This document shows, piece by piece, positions 51,290-60,118 of a stretch of DNA of 64,000 nt. Position 1 is the first letter of the stretch. Each line of letters opens with the position of its first letter. The translations under genes were made by a program, and so were the position numbers. Source of the stretch: MGML01 sp034416335 (GTDB lineage: Bacteria > Chloroflexota > Dehalococcoidia > Dehalococcoidales > UBA2162). The stretch spans positions 1 through 64,000 of the forward strand of contig DAOULV010000019.1 in assembly GCA_034416335.1 (NCBI GenBank), read 5' to 3'. Below the pieces are notes generated by a model that ran no database searches, was not told the DNA's origin, and was given only the letters and a program-made list of their open reading frames with translations.

Positions 51290-52474
51290 CTAGTCGATGA
51301 CTTTTTCCTTTACCAGACGATCGAACTCATCGTCGGCGACCCCGAGCAGTTCCTTGAATACATACTCGTTATGCTCGCCCAGAAGCGGAGACCGTTTTAT
51401 TTCCGGATCGTATTTGGACATTTTAAAGTGATATCCTGTTTGACTTCTGTATATACCCTGGTCGGGATGTTCGATCTCCCTAAAAGTATTTCTGTGCTTT
51501 AACTGGGGGTCTTTATCCATCAAGTCTTCACCGGTCTCTACGATTCCCGCCGCTACGCCTGCCTTCTGCATCAGGTCCATTACCTCTTCAGCGGTGCGTA
51601 TCGAAGTCCACTCATTGACTATGGCATCCAGTTCTTCCTCGTTTTCTTTCCTGGCCGCAAACGAAGCGTATTTCGGATCGTTTTTCATTTCAGGTTTCCC
51701 GATTACTTCGCAGAAACTTCCCCATTCGTCTTCGGTAAATACCGCGACAGCGCACCACCTGTCTTTACCCTGGCATCGGTAGGCGTTATGAGGTGCAGCG
51801 TAATCACTCTTGTTCCCCATGCGGTCCTCTATCCGGTTGTTGACCGTGTAATCGAGAATCGTGGGCGCCATAAACTGGAGACCGCCTTCATACTGCGACA
51901 TATCCAGGTACTGTCCCTTACCGGTACGTCTGCGGTACTCGAGGGCAGCCATAATCGCGAGTATGTTATATCGAGGGGCGATAAAATCGGTATATGCGCC
52001 TATCCAGCCCGGCCCCCTGTCGGGCCAGCCGAGTATGTGGTTGAATCCCACCAGGGCCGTCAGCTTGTGCCCGGAGCCCGGGTGCTTGGCATATGGACCG
52101 GTCTGTCCCTGCATGCAGGAGCTGCACATTATAATATCGGGCTTGATTTCCTTTACCACATCGTATCCCAACCCCATTCTCTCTATCGCGCCGCCGGCAA
52201 AATTCTCGACCATGACATCGCAGAGCGCTATCAGCCGTTTGCACAGGTCGAGCCCTTCGGGTGTTGCCAGGTTAAGCGTTATTGCCTTTTTACCGGTACA
52301 GTACTGGCCGAAACTGCCGAGATGCTGTCCCATGCGCTGAATATCCATTCTTCTCCGGCTTTCGACCCTGATTACCTCTGCTCCCAGGTCCGAAAGGTGC
52401 TTGGTGGTAAGCGGTCCCGTGAGGTGCCAGGTAAAATCGATAACTCTTATTCCTTCAAGCAATTGTTTATTCAT
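51290..52474 (-). CDS. CaiB/BaiF-type CoA-transferase, subunit B
   Basis: A 394-residue class III CoA-transferase. GIRVIDFTWHLTGPLTTKHL starts the fold, FNHILGWPDRGPGWIGAYTD holds an Asp in the position expected for the catalytic acid, and KGQYLDMSQYEGG follows. It moves CoA between carboxylic acids. The paralogue immediately upstream lacks that Asp by eye, so the two probably form a heteromer with this as catalytic subunit. Confidence 0.85.
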   Translation of the reverse strand: MNKQLLEGIRVIDFTWHLTGPLTTKHLSDLGAEVIRVESRRRMDIQRMGQHLGSFGQYCTGKKAITLNLATPEGLDLCKRLIALCDVMVENFAGGAIERMGLGYDVVKEIKPDIIMCSSCMQGQTGPYAKHPGSGHKLTALVGFNHILGWPDRGPGWIGAYTDFIAPRYNILAIMAALEYRRRTGKGQYLDMSQYEGGLQFMAPTILDYTVNNRIEDRMGNKSDYAAPHNAYRCQGKDRWCAVAVFTEDEWGSFCEVIGKPEMKNDPKYASFAARKENEEELDAIVNEWTSIRTAEEVMDLMQKAGVAAGIVETGEDLMDKDPQLKHRNTFREIEHPDQGIYRSQTGYHFKMSKYDPEIKRSPLLGEHNEYVFKELLGVADDEFDRLVKEKVID

Positions 52475-52496
52475 CTATCTCAAACCTCTCCGTTTC

Positions 52497-53744
52497 CTAT
52501 ATAGTCCCGGTCCGGGCGAGTTCATCCAGTTCTTCTCCGGTAATACCGAGTTCTTCATACACTTCTTTGTTGTGCTCACCGATAAGCGGGGCACGGCGAT
52601 AAAGCCTGGGAGGCGCCACTTCCGTGCCGGAAAAAGAGCCGGGATAGGTGATTGTGTCGTTCAACTCTGGATGTTCCAGCTCGACCCAGAAGTTACGGGC
52701 TTCAAGCTGCGGACTCGAAATCATGTCCGCCGGAGTGGAGACCGGGTATAACTGGACGCCGTATTTAAGCGCGCCGGCAAACAGTTCGGCTTTGGTACGG
52801 GAGAGGAAGAATTTAGCCGTGGGCTCTTCGATCCGTGCCAGAACTTCGGGGTCTACATTCATCATCCCGAAATTCGCCCAGTCGTAATTCAAGAGAAATT
52901 CATCAGCTTCGCCTTCTGCTTCCATCCATTTAACCATCGGCACGTTGGTCCGCAGCGACATCACGCCGCCCCAGTAAAACCATGATACGTGCCCGTCTTT
53001 ACAGGGCCATATCTGCGTCAGTCGTTTTCCCTTTTCATTGGTCGGCATAACCCTTTCCTGGATCCGGTGTCCCTGGTCCCAGCCCGAGGTTATGTGCTCG
53101 GTACACTGAACGATGGCTTCCTGGGTGGAAACATCGACCTGCTGCCCTTCGCCGGTTTCATGACGATAATACAGGGCGGTAAGTGCGCCCTGGGCGCCGT
53201 CGCAGCCGGCATTCAGATAAGCCTGCGAGTGGTGGCTGAAGTGATATGGAGGACGGTCCGCGTCGCCGTATCCCGCCATGTTTCCTCCCGTCGCCCAGGC
53301 GACTATATCTGAGGTCTTATAGTCACGGTACGGCCCCGTCTGGCCGAAGGGACTGATAGAGACCATGATTATCCCCGGATTTATTTTCTCAAGGTCTGAA
53401 TAACCCAGTCCAAGGCTGTCCATGTAACCCGGTGGAAAGGACTCTATGACGAAATCGGTTGTCTTGACCAGCTTTCTGAATATATTCCGCCCTTCTTCCT
53501 TCTCGATATCGAGGGTAATCCCCCTCTTGCTGGTGTTCAGGGCGAACCAGAAGAGGCTCTTTTCCAGGTCGACTTCATCGTGATAAAAAGGTCCCAGGTT
53601 ACGGGCAGCATCACCGCCCGGTTTTTCTATCTTGATAACATCCGCTCCGAGATCTCCGAGTATCTTACCGCACAACAGCCCTTTTTCATCGGCCAGGTCC
53701 AGGACCCGGTAAGGTCCCAGAACACTGTCTGTATTATCCTGCAT
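52497..53744 (-). CDS. CaiB/BaiF-type CoA-transferase, subunit A
   Basis: A 415-residue class III CoA-transferase started at ATG 53744 (AAGGAG upstream; a longer frame to 53819 is rejected). GPYRVLDLADEKGLLCGKIL, GGDAARNLGPF and GEGQQVDVSTQEA are family marks. At the place where subunit B has GAYTDF this protein has HSQAYLN, with no Asp. It is the first gene of the operon with subunit B, the ATP-grasp ligase and the KamA-like enzyme. Substrate unknown. Confidence 0.85.
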   Translation of the reverse strand: MQDNTDSVLGPYRVLDLADEKGLLCGKILGDLGADVIKIEKPGGDAARNLGPFYHDEVDLEKSLFWFALNTSKRGITLDIEKEEGRNIFRKLVKTTDFVIESFPPGYMDSLGLGYSDLEKINPGIIMVSISPFGQTGPYRDYKTSDIVAWATGGNMAGYGDADRPPYHFSHHSQAYLNAGCDGAQGALTALYYRHETGEGQQVDVSTQEAIVQCTEHITSGWDQGHRIQERVMPTNEKGKRLTQIWPCKDGHVSWFYWGGVMSLRTNVPMVKWMEAEGEADEFLLNYDWANFGMMNVDPEVLARIEEPTAKFFLSRTKAELFAGALKYGVQLYPVSTPADMISSPQLEARNFWVELEHPELNDTITYPGSFSGTEVAPPRLYRRAPLIGEHNKEVYEELGITGEELDELARTGTI

Positions 53745-53862
53745 ACGCTGACTCCTTTCACAGTTGACCGGTAAACCCTGTCGAAACAAAAGAATACAGA
53801 ATACCCTGTCTGATGTCAAACCGGATTAATGCAGGTTTTGTTTGTATCTGGTTGGTCTTGTT

Positions 53863-53956
53863 GTCATTGCGAGGAGTTCGCCGAAGGCGAATGGCAATCT
53901 CTATAATCGGACCTGGGGATTGCTTCGTCTCGACTACGTCTAGGACTCGCAATGAC
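53863..53956. repeat. GTCATTGCGAG-type palindromic repeat with extended ends
   Basis: Core GTCATTGCGAGGAGTTCGCC to GACTCGCAATGAC. Outside the core, GTTTGTATC (left) and GATACAAAC (right) are also inverted, so the whole unit, about 53838-53970, looks like a MITE with long terminal inverted repeats. Confidence 0.8.
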
Positions 53957-54054
53957 AACAGGATACAAACAGAATTTTAATATATAGAAATACTCAAACA
54001 GGCATAAAAGTGCTAAAATAATCTGTCATACCGGAATGCGGAAGGAAACGGAAT

Positions 54055-54426
54055 ATGCACACCACCGGAGTAGATATAATAGAGATTTCGCGTATTACCA
54101 GAATGGTAGAACGCTGGGGAAACCGTTTCCTGTACAGAATATACACCGAATCGGAACTCAGCCTATGCCGTGAAAGACCGGAAAGACTGGCCTCCAGGTT
54201 TGCCGGAAAAGAAGCGGTAATGAAAGCCTTGGGGACCGGGGTAAGAGGTATAAGCTGGAGGGAGATTGAGATAATTTCGGAAACCAGCGGCAAACCGGTA
54301 GTCAAATTGTATGGAAAAGCCCGGGCAAAAGCCGAAAGCCTGGGTCTCGAAGACCTGGCGATAAGTCTCTCAGACTCGAAAGAGCACTCCGTAGCTTTCG
54401 TGGTAGGCGAAATTAAGCCGAACTAG
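54055..54426 (+). CDS. acpS: Holo-[acyl-carrier-protein] synthase
   Basis: A 123-residue phosphopantetheinyl transferase that activates acyl carrier protein. TGVDIIEISRI supplies the Mg-binding Asp and SRFAGKEAVMKALGTG the second acidic site. GGAAGGA precedes the ATG. It is a single gene converging with the NYN-domain gene. Confidence 0.93.
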   Translation: MHTTGVDIIEISRITRMVERWGNRFLYRIYTESELSLCRERPERLASRFAGKEAVMKALGTGVRGISWREIEIISETSGKPVVKLYGKARAKAESLGLEDLAISLSDSKEHSVAFVVGEIKPN

Positions 54427-54451
54427 ATTCTCCCGTAAACACGATAATTGT

Positions 54452-54991
54452 CTACTTCCAGCAGCCCCGCAAAAACCTTTTATCGATGGTAATGATTCTA
54501 TCCGCCACTTCTCTCAAGGGGCGTGATGTTTTCTCCTTGCCGAAGAGCGCGACTTCGATGTTCTTGCCGTTATCTTTAACCGCCTGGAGAGCTCCTACAT
54601 AATCGCTGTCGCCAGCGACCAGTACACCTACGTCGTAATTATTCTTAAAACTGTGGGTAAGAAGATCGGTTGTCAGCTGGATATCGACTCCTTTTTCATA
54701 AGGCGGAGAATTCGGCCAGTTCTGATAGACCAGCCTGCCGAGACGCAGCTCGCAGTACGGAATAGCACTGACGCTGGCAAAAAACGCCTGCTGGTGGCGA
54801 TAGCGTTCCGGTTCTTCTCTGCGCCCTACGCTGGCATTATAATAATAAATTCTTACCAGGCGCTTTTTCTCTATGATCTTTTTAACGAATTTTCCGATAT
54901 CGACATCGGTCCTGTTGAAGTGTCCTTTCAGAGAATGGTACAGGTTGCTTCCGTCTATAAACACCATCACTCTTTCTGATTGAGTCGTCAT
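54452..54991 (-). CDS. NYN-domain protein (LabA/DUF88 type)
   Basis: A 179-residue PIN-like nuclease-fold protein. Acidic residues are in VMVFIDGSNLYHSLKG, GVDIQLTTDLL and VLVAGDSDYVGALQAV, as in NYN nucleases acting on RNA. The LabA branch members are annotated as putative RNases; target unknown. It converges with acpS and is divergent from the structured RNA locus. Confidence 0.85.
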   Translation of the reverse strand: MTTQSERVMVFIDGSNLYHSLKGHFNRTDVDIGKFVKKIIEKKRLVRIYYYNASVGRREEPERYRHQQAFFASVSAIPYCELRLGRLVYQNWPNSPPYEKGVDIQLTTDLLTHSFKNNYDVGVLVAGDSDYVGALQAVKDNGKNIEVALFGKEKTSRPLREVADRIITIDKRFLRGCWK

Positions 54992-55183
54992 TAGAATACC
55001 TGCTTTATAATAATCATTAATTCCCGTTATTTATTATATATCCAAAGTGATAATTGTGCGAGTTTTATGGAATAATTCGTACGTATTCAGGCAGTAAAAA
55101 GCTTCATCTTATACCATATTTTTTTATACATTCCACCTGCACACCGTTGCACAAACTGACTCAATATCATCCCAGCCTAAACC

Positions 55184-55213
55184 TTGACATCGGGTCTTTT
55201 TCTTTACTAAAAT
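55184..55213 (+). promoter_or_regulatory. Promoter of the multi-helix RNA
   Basis: TTGACA (55184-55189), 18 nt, TAAAAT (55208-55213). Predicted RNA start near 55220. The sequence upstream to 54992 is AT-rich with no gene. Confidence 0.6.
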
Positions 55214-55219
55214 AATATA

Positions 55220-55475
55220 AGGAGCTACATGCTACCACTCGAATTTGCTTCGGGAGGTGTCCCATGAGGCTTCATGCTCTACTCGGAGTATGGCAGGTTG
55301 ATTTTTAATGCCCTGCCTGAGGGCAGGGCGGCCGGAAATCGAGCTTGACTCGTTCGAGTAAGTTGAGGACCGGTATCGATTTCGATGGTCCATTGCGGTT
55401 CTATTTACCGCAGGTGAGTTGAGTTCGAGAGAATTGACTGGAATGGAGGGCATTTAACCGTGCCCTCCATTATTT
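55220..55475 (+). ncRNA. Candidate multi-helix noncoding RNA
   Basis: About 255 nt with no convincing ORF. A closing helix pairs CTCGAATTT (55238-55246) with GAGTTCGAG (55421-55429). Inside are hairpins CATGA/TCATG (55263-55276), GCCCTGCC/GGCAGGGC (55310-55329, loop TGAG), ACTCG/CGAGT (55348-55359), GGACC/GGTCC with ATCG/CGAT (55367-55391) and GCGGT/ACCGC (55395-55411). A terminator follows (55442-55471). I checked by eye for tmRNA, RNase P, SRP and 6S signatures and saw none. Either a new small RNA or a family I cannot recognise; a leader regulating the gene at 55563 is also possible. Confidence 0.65.
55442..55471 (+). terminator. Terminator of the multi-helix RNA
   Basis: AATGGAGGGCA and TGCCCTCCATT form an 11-bp stem with an 8-nt loop, followed by ATTTAT. 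It lies right before the gene at 55563. Confidence 0.7.
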
Positions 55476-55562
55476 ATACACCTGTCTTTTTTCCTGAATT
55501 TGAACACACTCGCACCTACCCGGTATAATTTAATTATCCGGACATTCCCTGATAAGAGCTGT

Positions 55563-55970
55563 ATGATTATGTACGAAAATTTATATGACGATTTCCTCAC
55601 CAGCAACCACACCCTCAGAGTATATGAAGACGGCAGCCTGCTGTTTTCATCCGAAAAAGACGGACTGCTTCCGCTTGTCGAATACCTTAAATCAGGCAGC
55701 CGTCCCGAAAGGATAGTTATCTTCGATAATGTAACCGGCAACGCTGCCGCGCTTCTGTCAGCTCTCGCCGGCTGTACCGAGGTATTCAGCCCGCTGGGAA
55801 GCGAGTTAGCTGTCAAAACACTGGAAAAACACTCAATTAATTACCATATCAGCGAAACAGTAGCCTATATTCAAAAACCGAACAGTGAAGAAATGTGCCC
55901 CATGGAGAAACTTTCTCTTGAAAAAGAGCCGGATGAATTTTATAAAGCACTTATGGAGATCTTAAGTTAG
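55563..55970 (+). CDS. Hypothetical soluble protein
   Basis: A 135-residue protein starting at ATG 55563 (weak AAGAG upstream). It looks like a compact alpha/beta domain: VYEDGSLLFSSEKDGLLPLV, ERIVIFDNVTGNAAALLSAL, a gap, and a helical C-terminus. I recognise no family. It lies between the structured RNA and the aldo/keto reductase gene, 10 nt before the latter, so it may be co-transcribed with it. Confidence 0.6.
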   Translation: MIMYENLYDDFLTSNHTLRVYEDGSLLFSSEKDGLLPLVEYLKSGSRPERIVIFDNVTGNAAALLSALAGCTEVFSPLGSELAVKTLEKHSINYHISETVAYIQKPNSEEMCPMEKLSLEKEPDEFYKALMEILS

Positions 55971-55980
55971 GAGGATGGAT

Positions 55981-57021
55981 TTGGAAAAGTTAAGACTGGG
56001 TAAGACAGAGCTTATGGTAACAAAGGTAGGATTCGGGGGAATTCCTATTCAGAGACTGACCGAAGACGGAGCGGTCGAAGTGGTACGAAGGTGCATCGAT
56101 CTCGGTATCAACTACCTAGATACTGCCAACGGTTATACCACCAGCGAGGAAAGAATAGGCAAAGCTGTCAAGGGGCAGCGGGAAAATCTGATAATCGCCA
56201 CGAAAACAGGCGCCCGCGACCGTAAAGGAGCAGAAGAGCACCTGGAACTGAGTCTGAAGAGGTTACAGACGGATTATATAGACCTTTATCAATTCCATGG
56301 CGTCAGTACTGCCGATCATCTGAAAAAGGTGCTGGAAGATGGACCTTATGCAGTTGCGGAAGAAGCGAAGAAAGCCGGGAAAATCAGGCATATCGCCATT
56401 ACATCACACTCCAGGGAAATCGCCATGGAAGCGGTAAAAACGGATATGTTCGAATCGTGTATGTTCCCCTTCAACTTCATCGTGAATGAACCGCTGGACG
56501 ACCTTATACCGCTGTGCCGCGAGCACGACGTTGGATTTATCGCGATGAAACCGATGGCCGGAGGAATGCTGGAAAATGCGACCATCGCCTTCAAGTATCT
56601 GTTTACCATCCCGGATATTGTGCCGCTTGTCGGTATCGAGAAGGTCGAAGAGATAGAAGAAATCGTCGGACTGGTCGAAGGGCCACAGGAGATGACGGAA
56701 GCCGAGAAAGCCGATATGCAGAGACTTATCGATGAACTCGGGACCAGGTTCTGCCGTCGTTGCGATTACTGCCAGCCCTGTACCGTGGGAATTCCGATTT
56801 CACTGGTAATGACAAGTCGCAGTTTCTTCAAGCGAATGCCGCCGGAGAGATTCTTCGGGGGTATGGTGGACGGCGCCATGGAAAAAGCTTCCGAATGTAC
56901 CGAATGCGGCGAGTGCGAAACACGATGCCCGTACAATCTGCCCATCAGGGAAATGCTTGCCGAACACGTAAAATGGTTCTTCGACGAGAAAGAAAAATAC
57001 GAAACACAGGCAGCAGCATAG
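55981..57021 (+). CDS. Aldo/keto reductase with C-terminal Fe-S motifs
   Basis: A 346-residue protein started at TTG 55981; AGGAGG ends 6 nt before it, whereas the ATG at 55975 touches the ribosome site. The barrel has the catalytic Asp and Tyr in INYLDTANGYTT, Lys in IIATKTGARD and His in YQFHGV. The C-terminal 70 residues add CRRCDYCQPC and CTECGECETRCPYNLP, two [4Fe-4S]-binding sets, as in many anaerobe reductases. It probably transfers electrons between ferredoxin and carbonyl compounds. Confidence 0.88.
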   Translation: MEKLRLGKTELMVTKVGFGGIPIQRLTEDGAVEVVRRCIDLGINYLDTANGYTTSEERIGKAVKGQRENLIIATKTGARDRKGAEEHLELSLKRLQTDYIDLYQFHGVSTADHLKKVLEDGPYAVAEEAKKAGKIRHIAITSHSREIAMEAVKTDMFESCMFPFNFIVNEPLDDLIPLCREHDVGFIAMKPMAGGMLENATIAFKYLFTIPDIVPLVGIEKVEEIEEIVGLVEGPQEMTEAEKADMQRLIDELGTRFCRRCDYCQPCTVGIPISLVMTSRSFFKRMPPERFFGGMVDGAMEKASECTECGECETRCPYNLPIREMLAEHVKWFFDEKEKYETQAAA

Positions 57022-57095
57022 AGAAATAATCCTGTCGTCCGTGATACAATACGCTTTCCAGACCCGATACTTAGAGGTATGAAAGGAGTCCTGAT

Positions 57096-57908
57096 ATGCA
57101 GAAGGTTACCGATAATGTATACGTGGAAACCGGGTTCGGCGGCAGCAACAATACCTTCGTCGTGACCGGTGAAGGTATTGTTATGATAGACACTCCCCAG
57201 TCGCCCGACGACGCTGCGAAGTGGCAGGAAGAAATAGCCAAACATGGCACGGTAAAATACATCATAAACTCGGAACCGCACGGCGACCATTTTACCGGTA
57301 ATTACTTCTTCGAAGGCACCGTGGTAGGCCACGAGGGCGTAAGAAAAGCGGTACTGGCTGCCGATCCCGACCAGCTCAGACAGCAGATGAAGCAGATGGC
57401 GCCCGATGCGGCTCCTATACCGGATGACTTCTGCTATAGACCTCCGGAAATAACCTTTTCGCAGAAACTTTCCCTTCATCTCGGTAACCACACCTTCGAA
57501 CTCACCAACCTGCCGGGACATACTCCCTACCAGACAGCAGTCTACATACCTGAGGAAAAGGTTGTCTGCACATCCGATAACGTTGTCAACAACGTGCAGC
57601 CTTTCCTTCACCAGGCGGTGCCGTATGACTGGCTGGAATCGCTGAAGCGTTATCAGGAATACGATGCCAACTATCTGGTACCCGGGCACGGCGAAGTCTG
57701 CACGCCGGATTACCTGCCGGAAATGAGTAAAATGGTTCAGGCATGGATAGACGCCGCGAAAGAAGCCATCGAAAAGGGAATGACCGTCGAGCAGGTCCAG
57801 GAAGACACCTCTTTACTGGAAAAACACGGTATCAGTGTAGGAAACGAACCGTTTGCCAGACGTGTAGTGGGCATCAGTATGACGCGGCTGCTTGAAGTAC
57901 TGAAATAA
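57096..57908 (+). CDS. Metallo-beta-lactamase-fold hydrolase (altered first His)
   Basis: A 270-residue metallohydrolase. The metal motif reads SEPHGDHFTG: Glu stands in the place of the first His of HxHxDH, the rest is normal, and NLPGHTPYQTAVY plus VPGHGEVC supply the other ligands. Such variants occur in some thioesterase-like and quinone-linked subgroups. It follows the aldo/keto reductase by 74 nt, with a fair ribosome site. Confidence 0.82.
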   Translation: MQKVTDNVYVETGFGGSNNTFVVTGEGIVMIDTPQSPDDAAKWQEEIAKHGTVKYIINSEPHGDHFTGNYFFEGTVVGHEGVRKAVLAADPDQLRQQMKQMAPDAAPIPDDFCYRPPEITFSQKLSLHLGNHTFELTNLPGHTPYQTAVYIPEEKVVCTSDNVVNNVQPFLHQAVPYDWLESLKRYQEYDANYLVPGHGEVCTPDYLPEMSKMVQAWIDAAKEAIEKGMTVEQVQEDTSLLEKHGISVGNEPFARRVVGISMTRLLEVLK

Positions 57909-57994
57909 AAACTTTAAGCCGGAACAGGCCATTCATTCCGTTTCGATGGTGAATTTCAGGAAATCAAGCAGTATATAACCATTTAAAAAGATAA

Positions 57995-58636
57995 TTACGG
58001 GTTGAAAATCCCGGCGAAGAATCCCGCTACAATACCGCCGACCTCTTCCTCATATCCGAAGAGAGTGTGGTCTCCGCCGGCTATAATACGGTACTGTCCC
58101 GGACCGGACCCTTTCTCCATCTGCTTCCTGAACAGGTCCATCGGTACCATATCGTCGTTTTCCCCGACAACTACCAGGTGAGGTTTTTCGTACCTGCCCA
58201 GCCTTTCCCAGTTGTCTCCGGACAGCGGCGCCGATGCCAGTGCCAGGCAGCGGACACGCTCTTCCCTGAGTGCGACAGGTACCGACATCATAGCGCCGAA
58301 CGAATACCCCGCCAGACCGACTCTGGCTGTATCGATACCATCGGTCGAGAAGGCCAGTTCAACGGCTGCTTTTACGTCGTCTCTCTCGCCGATACCGTCG
58401 TTAAAACTGCCTTCACTCTGCCCCACTCCCCTGAAATTGAACCTCAGGGCGGCTATACCTTTAGAAGCCAGCGCCTGCCATATCGCGGTAACGATGCTGT
58501 TTTGCATCGTCCCGCCCATCGGAGGAAAAGGATGAGCGACAACCACGGCCGGGAAAGGTTTTTCGACGTCGGGAATAAGCCACTCCCCTTCCAGGGTAAT
58601 ATCGCCGCAGGAAAATTTAGCCGGGGTTTGTATCAT
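57995..58636 (-). CDS. Alpha/beta hydrolase (dienelactone-hydrolase type)
   Basis: A 213-residue esterase-like hydrolase. AVVVAHPFPPMGGTM forms the oxyanion region, GLAGYSFGAMM the nucleophile elbow and VVVGENDDMVP and GGDHTLFG carry the acid and His. It is encoded right after rarA, its start overlapping the end of rarA by 20 nt. Substrate unknown. Confidence 0.85.
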   Translation of the reverse strand: MIQTPAKFSCGDITLEGEWLIPDVEKPFPAVVVAHPFPPMGGTMQNSIVTAIWQALASKGIAALRFNFRGVGQSEGSFNDGIGERDDVKAAVELAFSTDGIDTARVGLAGYSFGAMMSVPVALREERVRCLALASAPLSGDNWERLGRYEKPHLVVVGENDDMVPMDLFRKQMEKGSGPGQYRIIAGGDHTLFGYEEEVGGIVAGFFAGIFNP

Positions 58637-60008
58637 TCTTTTGTTTGCTTTCCGTATCGGACTGTCTTTTCGGGAGGTTAAATCTCGTCTTCGACTGCCA
58701 CCAGTTCTTCAAACGGGCGACAACCTGTTTCTCATAGCCCTGTTCGCCCGGAGAGTAGTACTGCGTGCCCTGGAGAGAATCCGGCAGGTTCTGCTGTTCG
58801 ACAAAGTTATCCGGATAATCGTGGGCATACTTGTACCCTTCACCGTAGCCCATTTGTTTCATCAGCGGAGTAACGGCGTTGCGGAGATGCATAGGTACTG
58901 CTTCCAGCGCGCCTTTCTTGATTTCTTCCTGGACACGACTGTAGGCTTCATAAAGAGAGTTACTCTTGGGAGCCGTCGCCAGGTACACGGTAGCCTCGGC
59001 AAGAGCAAGATTTCCCTCCGGCATACCGATAAAGTGTACCGCCTGCTGGGCGGCCATGGCGATTACCAGTGCCTGCGGGTCTGCCATCCCCACGTCCTCG
59101 GAGGCAAATCGGACCAGCCGCCTTGCCACGTACAAAGGGTCCTCTCCGGCTTCCAGCATCCTTCCCAGCCAGTAAAGGGAAGCATCCGGGTCGGAACCAC
59201 GCATCGATTTATGCAGCGCGCTTATCAGGTCGTAGTGCTGGTCACCTTTTTTATCGTAACGCAGGACGGGATGCTGCGCCGCGTCCTCTATCGTAGCCAG
59301 GGGAACTTTGCGCCTGCCTTCCTCGTCGGGAGGAGTACTCATAACCGCCAGTTCAAGGGCGTTCAGAGCAACCCGTGCGTCGCCCTTGGCCATGTTAATG
59401 AGATGGTCTATCGCTTCCGGTGCGATTACGACTTTTATTGAACCGAGTCCCTTCAACCTGTCCTTCAACGCCCGCATTATAATAACACGGATTTCGTCCT
59501 CGACGAGGGGGTTAAGAGTTAGTACCTGGGCGCGGGAAAGAAGGGGTGAAGTAACCTCGAAAGACGGGTTTTCGGTGGTTGCCCCGATTAACGTTACGGT
59601 TCCGTCTTCCACGAAAGGAAGGATTGCGTCCTGCTGCGTCTTGTTAAAACGGTGAATCTCATCGATAAACAGTATCGTATGCTGTCCGGAACTCCGGCGG
59701 CGTTCCCTGGCCTCTTCGATAACACGGCGTAACTCGGCCACACCGGCGCTTACGGCGCTGACCATGGCAAAATAGGCGTCGGTAACGTTGGCGATAACGT
59801 TAGCCAGCGTGGTCTTGCCGCTTCCCGGGGGGCCCCACAGGACGATGGAAGGTATTCTTCCAGCTTCTATCGCCTTCCTGAGAACCCTCCCTTCGCCTAT
59901 AATGTGTTCCTGGCCTACGAATTCATTGAAAGTAGTCGGTCTCATGCGGGTAGCAAGCGGTGCCTGCTGCCCCCTCTGTTCCTCTATCTGGCGTTCGAAC
60001 ATATCCAT
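58617..60008 (-). CDS. rarA: Replication-associated recombination ATPase
   Basis: A 463-residue AAA+ protein (RarA/MgsA/WHIP family) acting at stalled replication forks with SSB. Walker A is GPPGSGKTTL, Walker B ILFIDEIHRFN, sensor 1 IGATTENPSF, and the tetramer domain with DLISALHKSMRGSDPDAS is complete. The C-terminal extension is Lys/Asn-rich. The gene is followed by the alpha/beta hydrolase. Confidence 0.94.
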   Translation of the reverse strand: MDMFERQIEEQRGQQAPLATRMRPTTFNEFVGQEHIIGEGRVLRKAIEAGRIPSIVLWGPPGSGKTTLANVIANVTDAYFAMVSAVSAGVAELRRVIEEARERRRSSGQHTILFIDEIHRFNKTQQDAILPFVEDGTVTLIGATTENPSFEVTSPLLSRAQVLTLNPLVEDEIRVIIMRALKDRLKGLGSIKVVIAPEAIDHLINMAKGDARVALNALELAVMSTPPDEEGRRKVPLATIEDAAQHPVLRYDKKGDQHYDLISALHKSMRGSDPDASLYWLGRMLEAGEDPLYVARRLVRFASEDVGMADPQALVIAMAAQQAVHFIGMPEGNLALAEATVYLATAPKSNSLYEAYSRVQEEIKKGALEAVPMHLRNAVTPLMKQMGYGEGYKYAHDYPDNFVEQQNLPDSLQGTQYYSPGEQGYEKQVVARLKNWWQSKTRFNLPKRQSDTESKQKNDTNPG

Positions 60009-60118
60009 TGCTGCACACCCCCTGACTGAGCCACACCATATAATAGCACCGGGATGAAGGATTATCTACCTATATTTTATCCTATTTACCCGGACTTTTC
60101 AGGAACGAACGGCTTTAT

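Noticed and set aside
55232..55453. Minus-strand frame of 73 codons over the RNA locus
   Set aside because: It mirrors the paired RNA helices and has no ribosome site or family resemblance.
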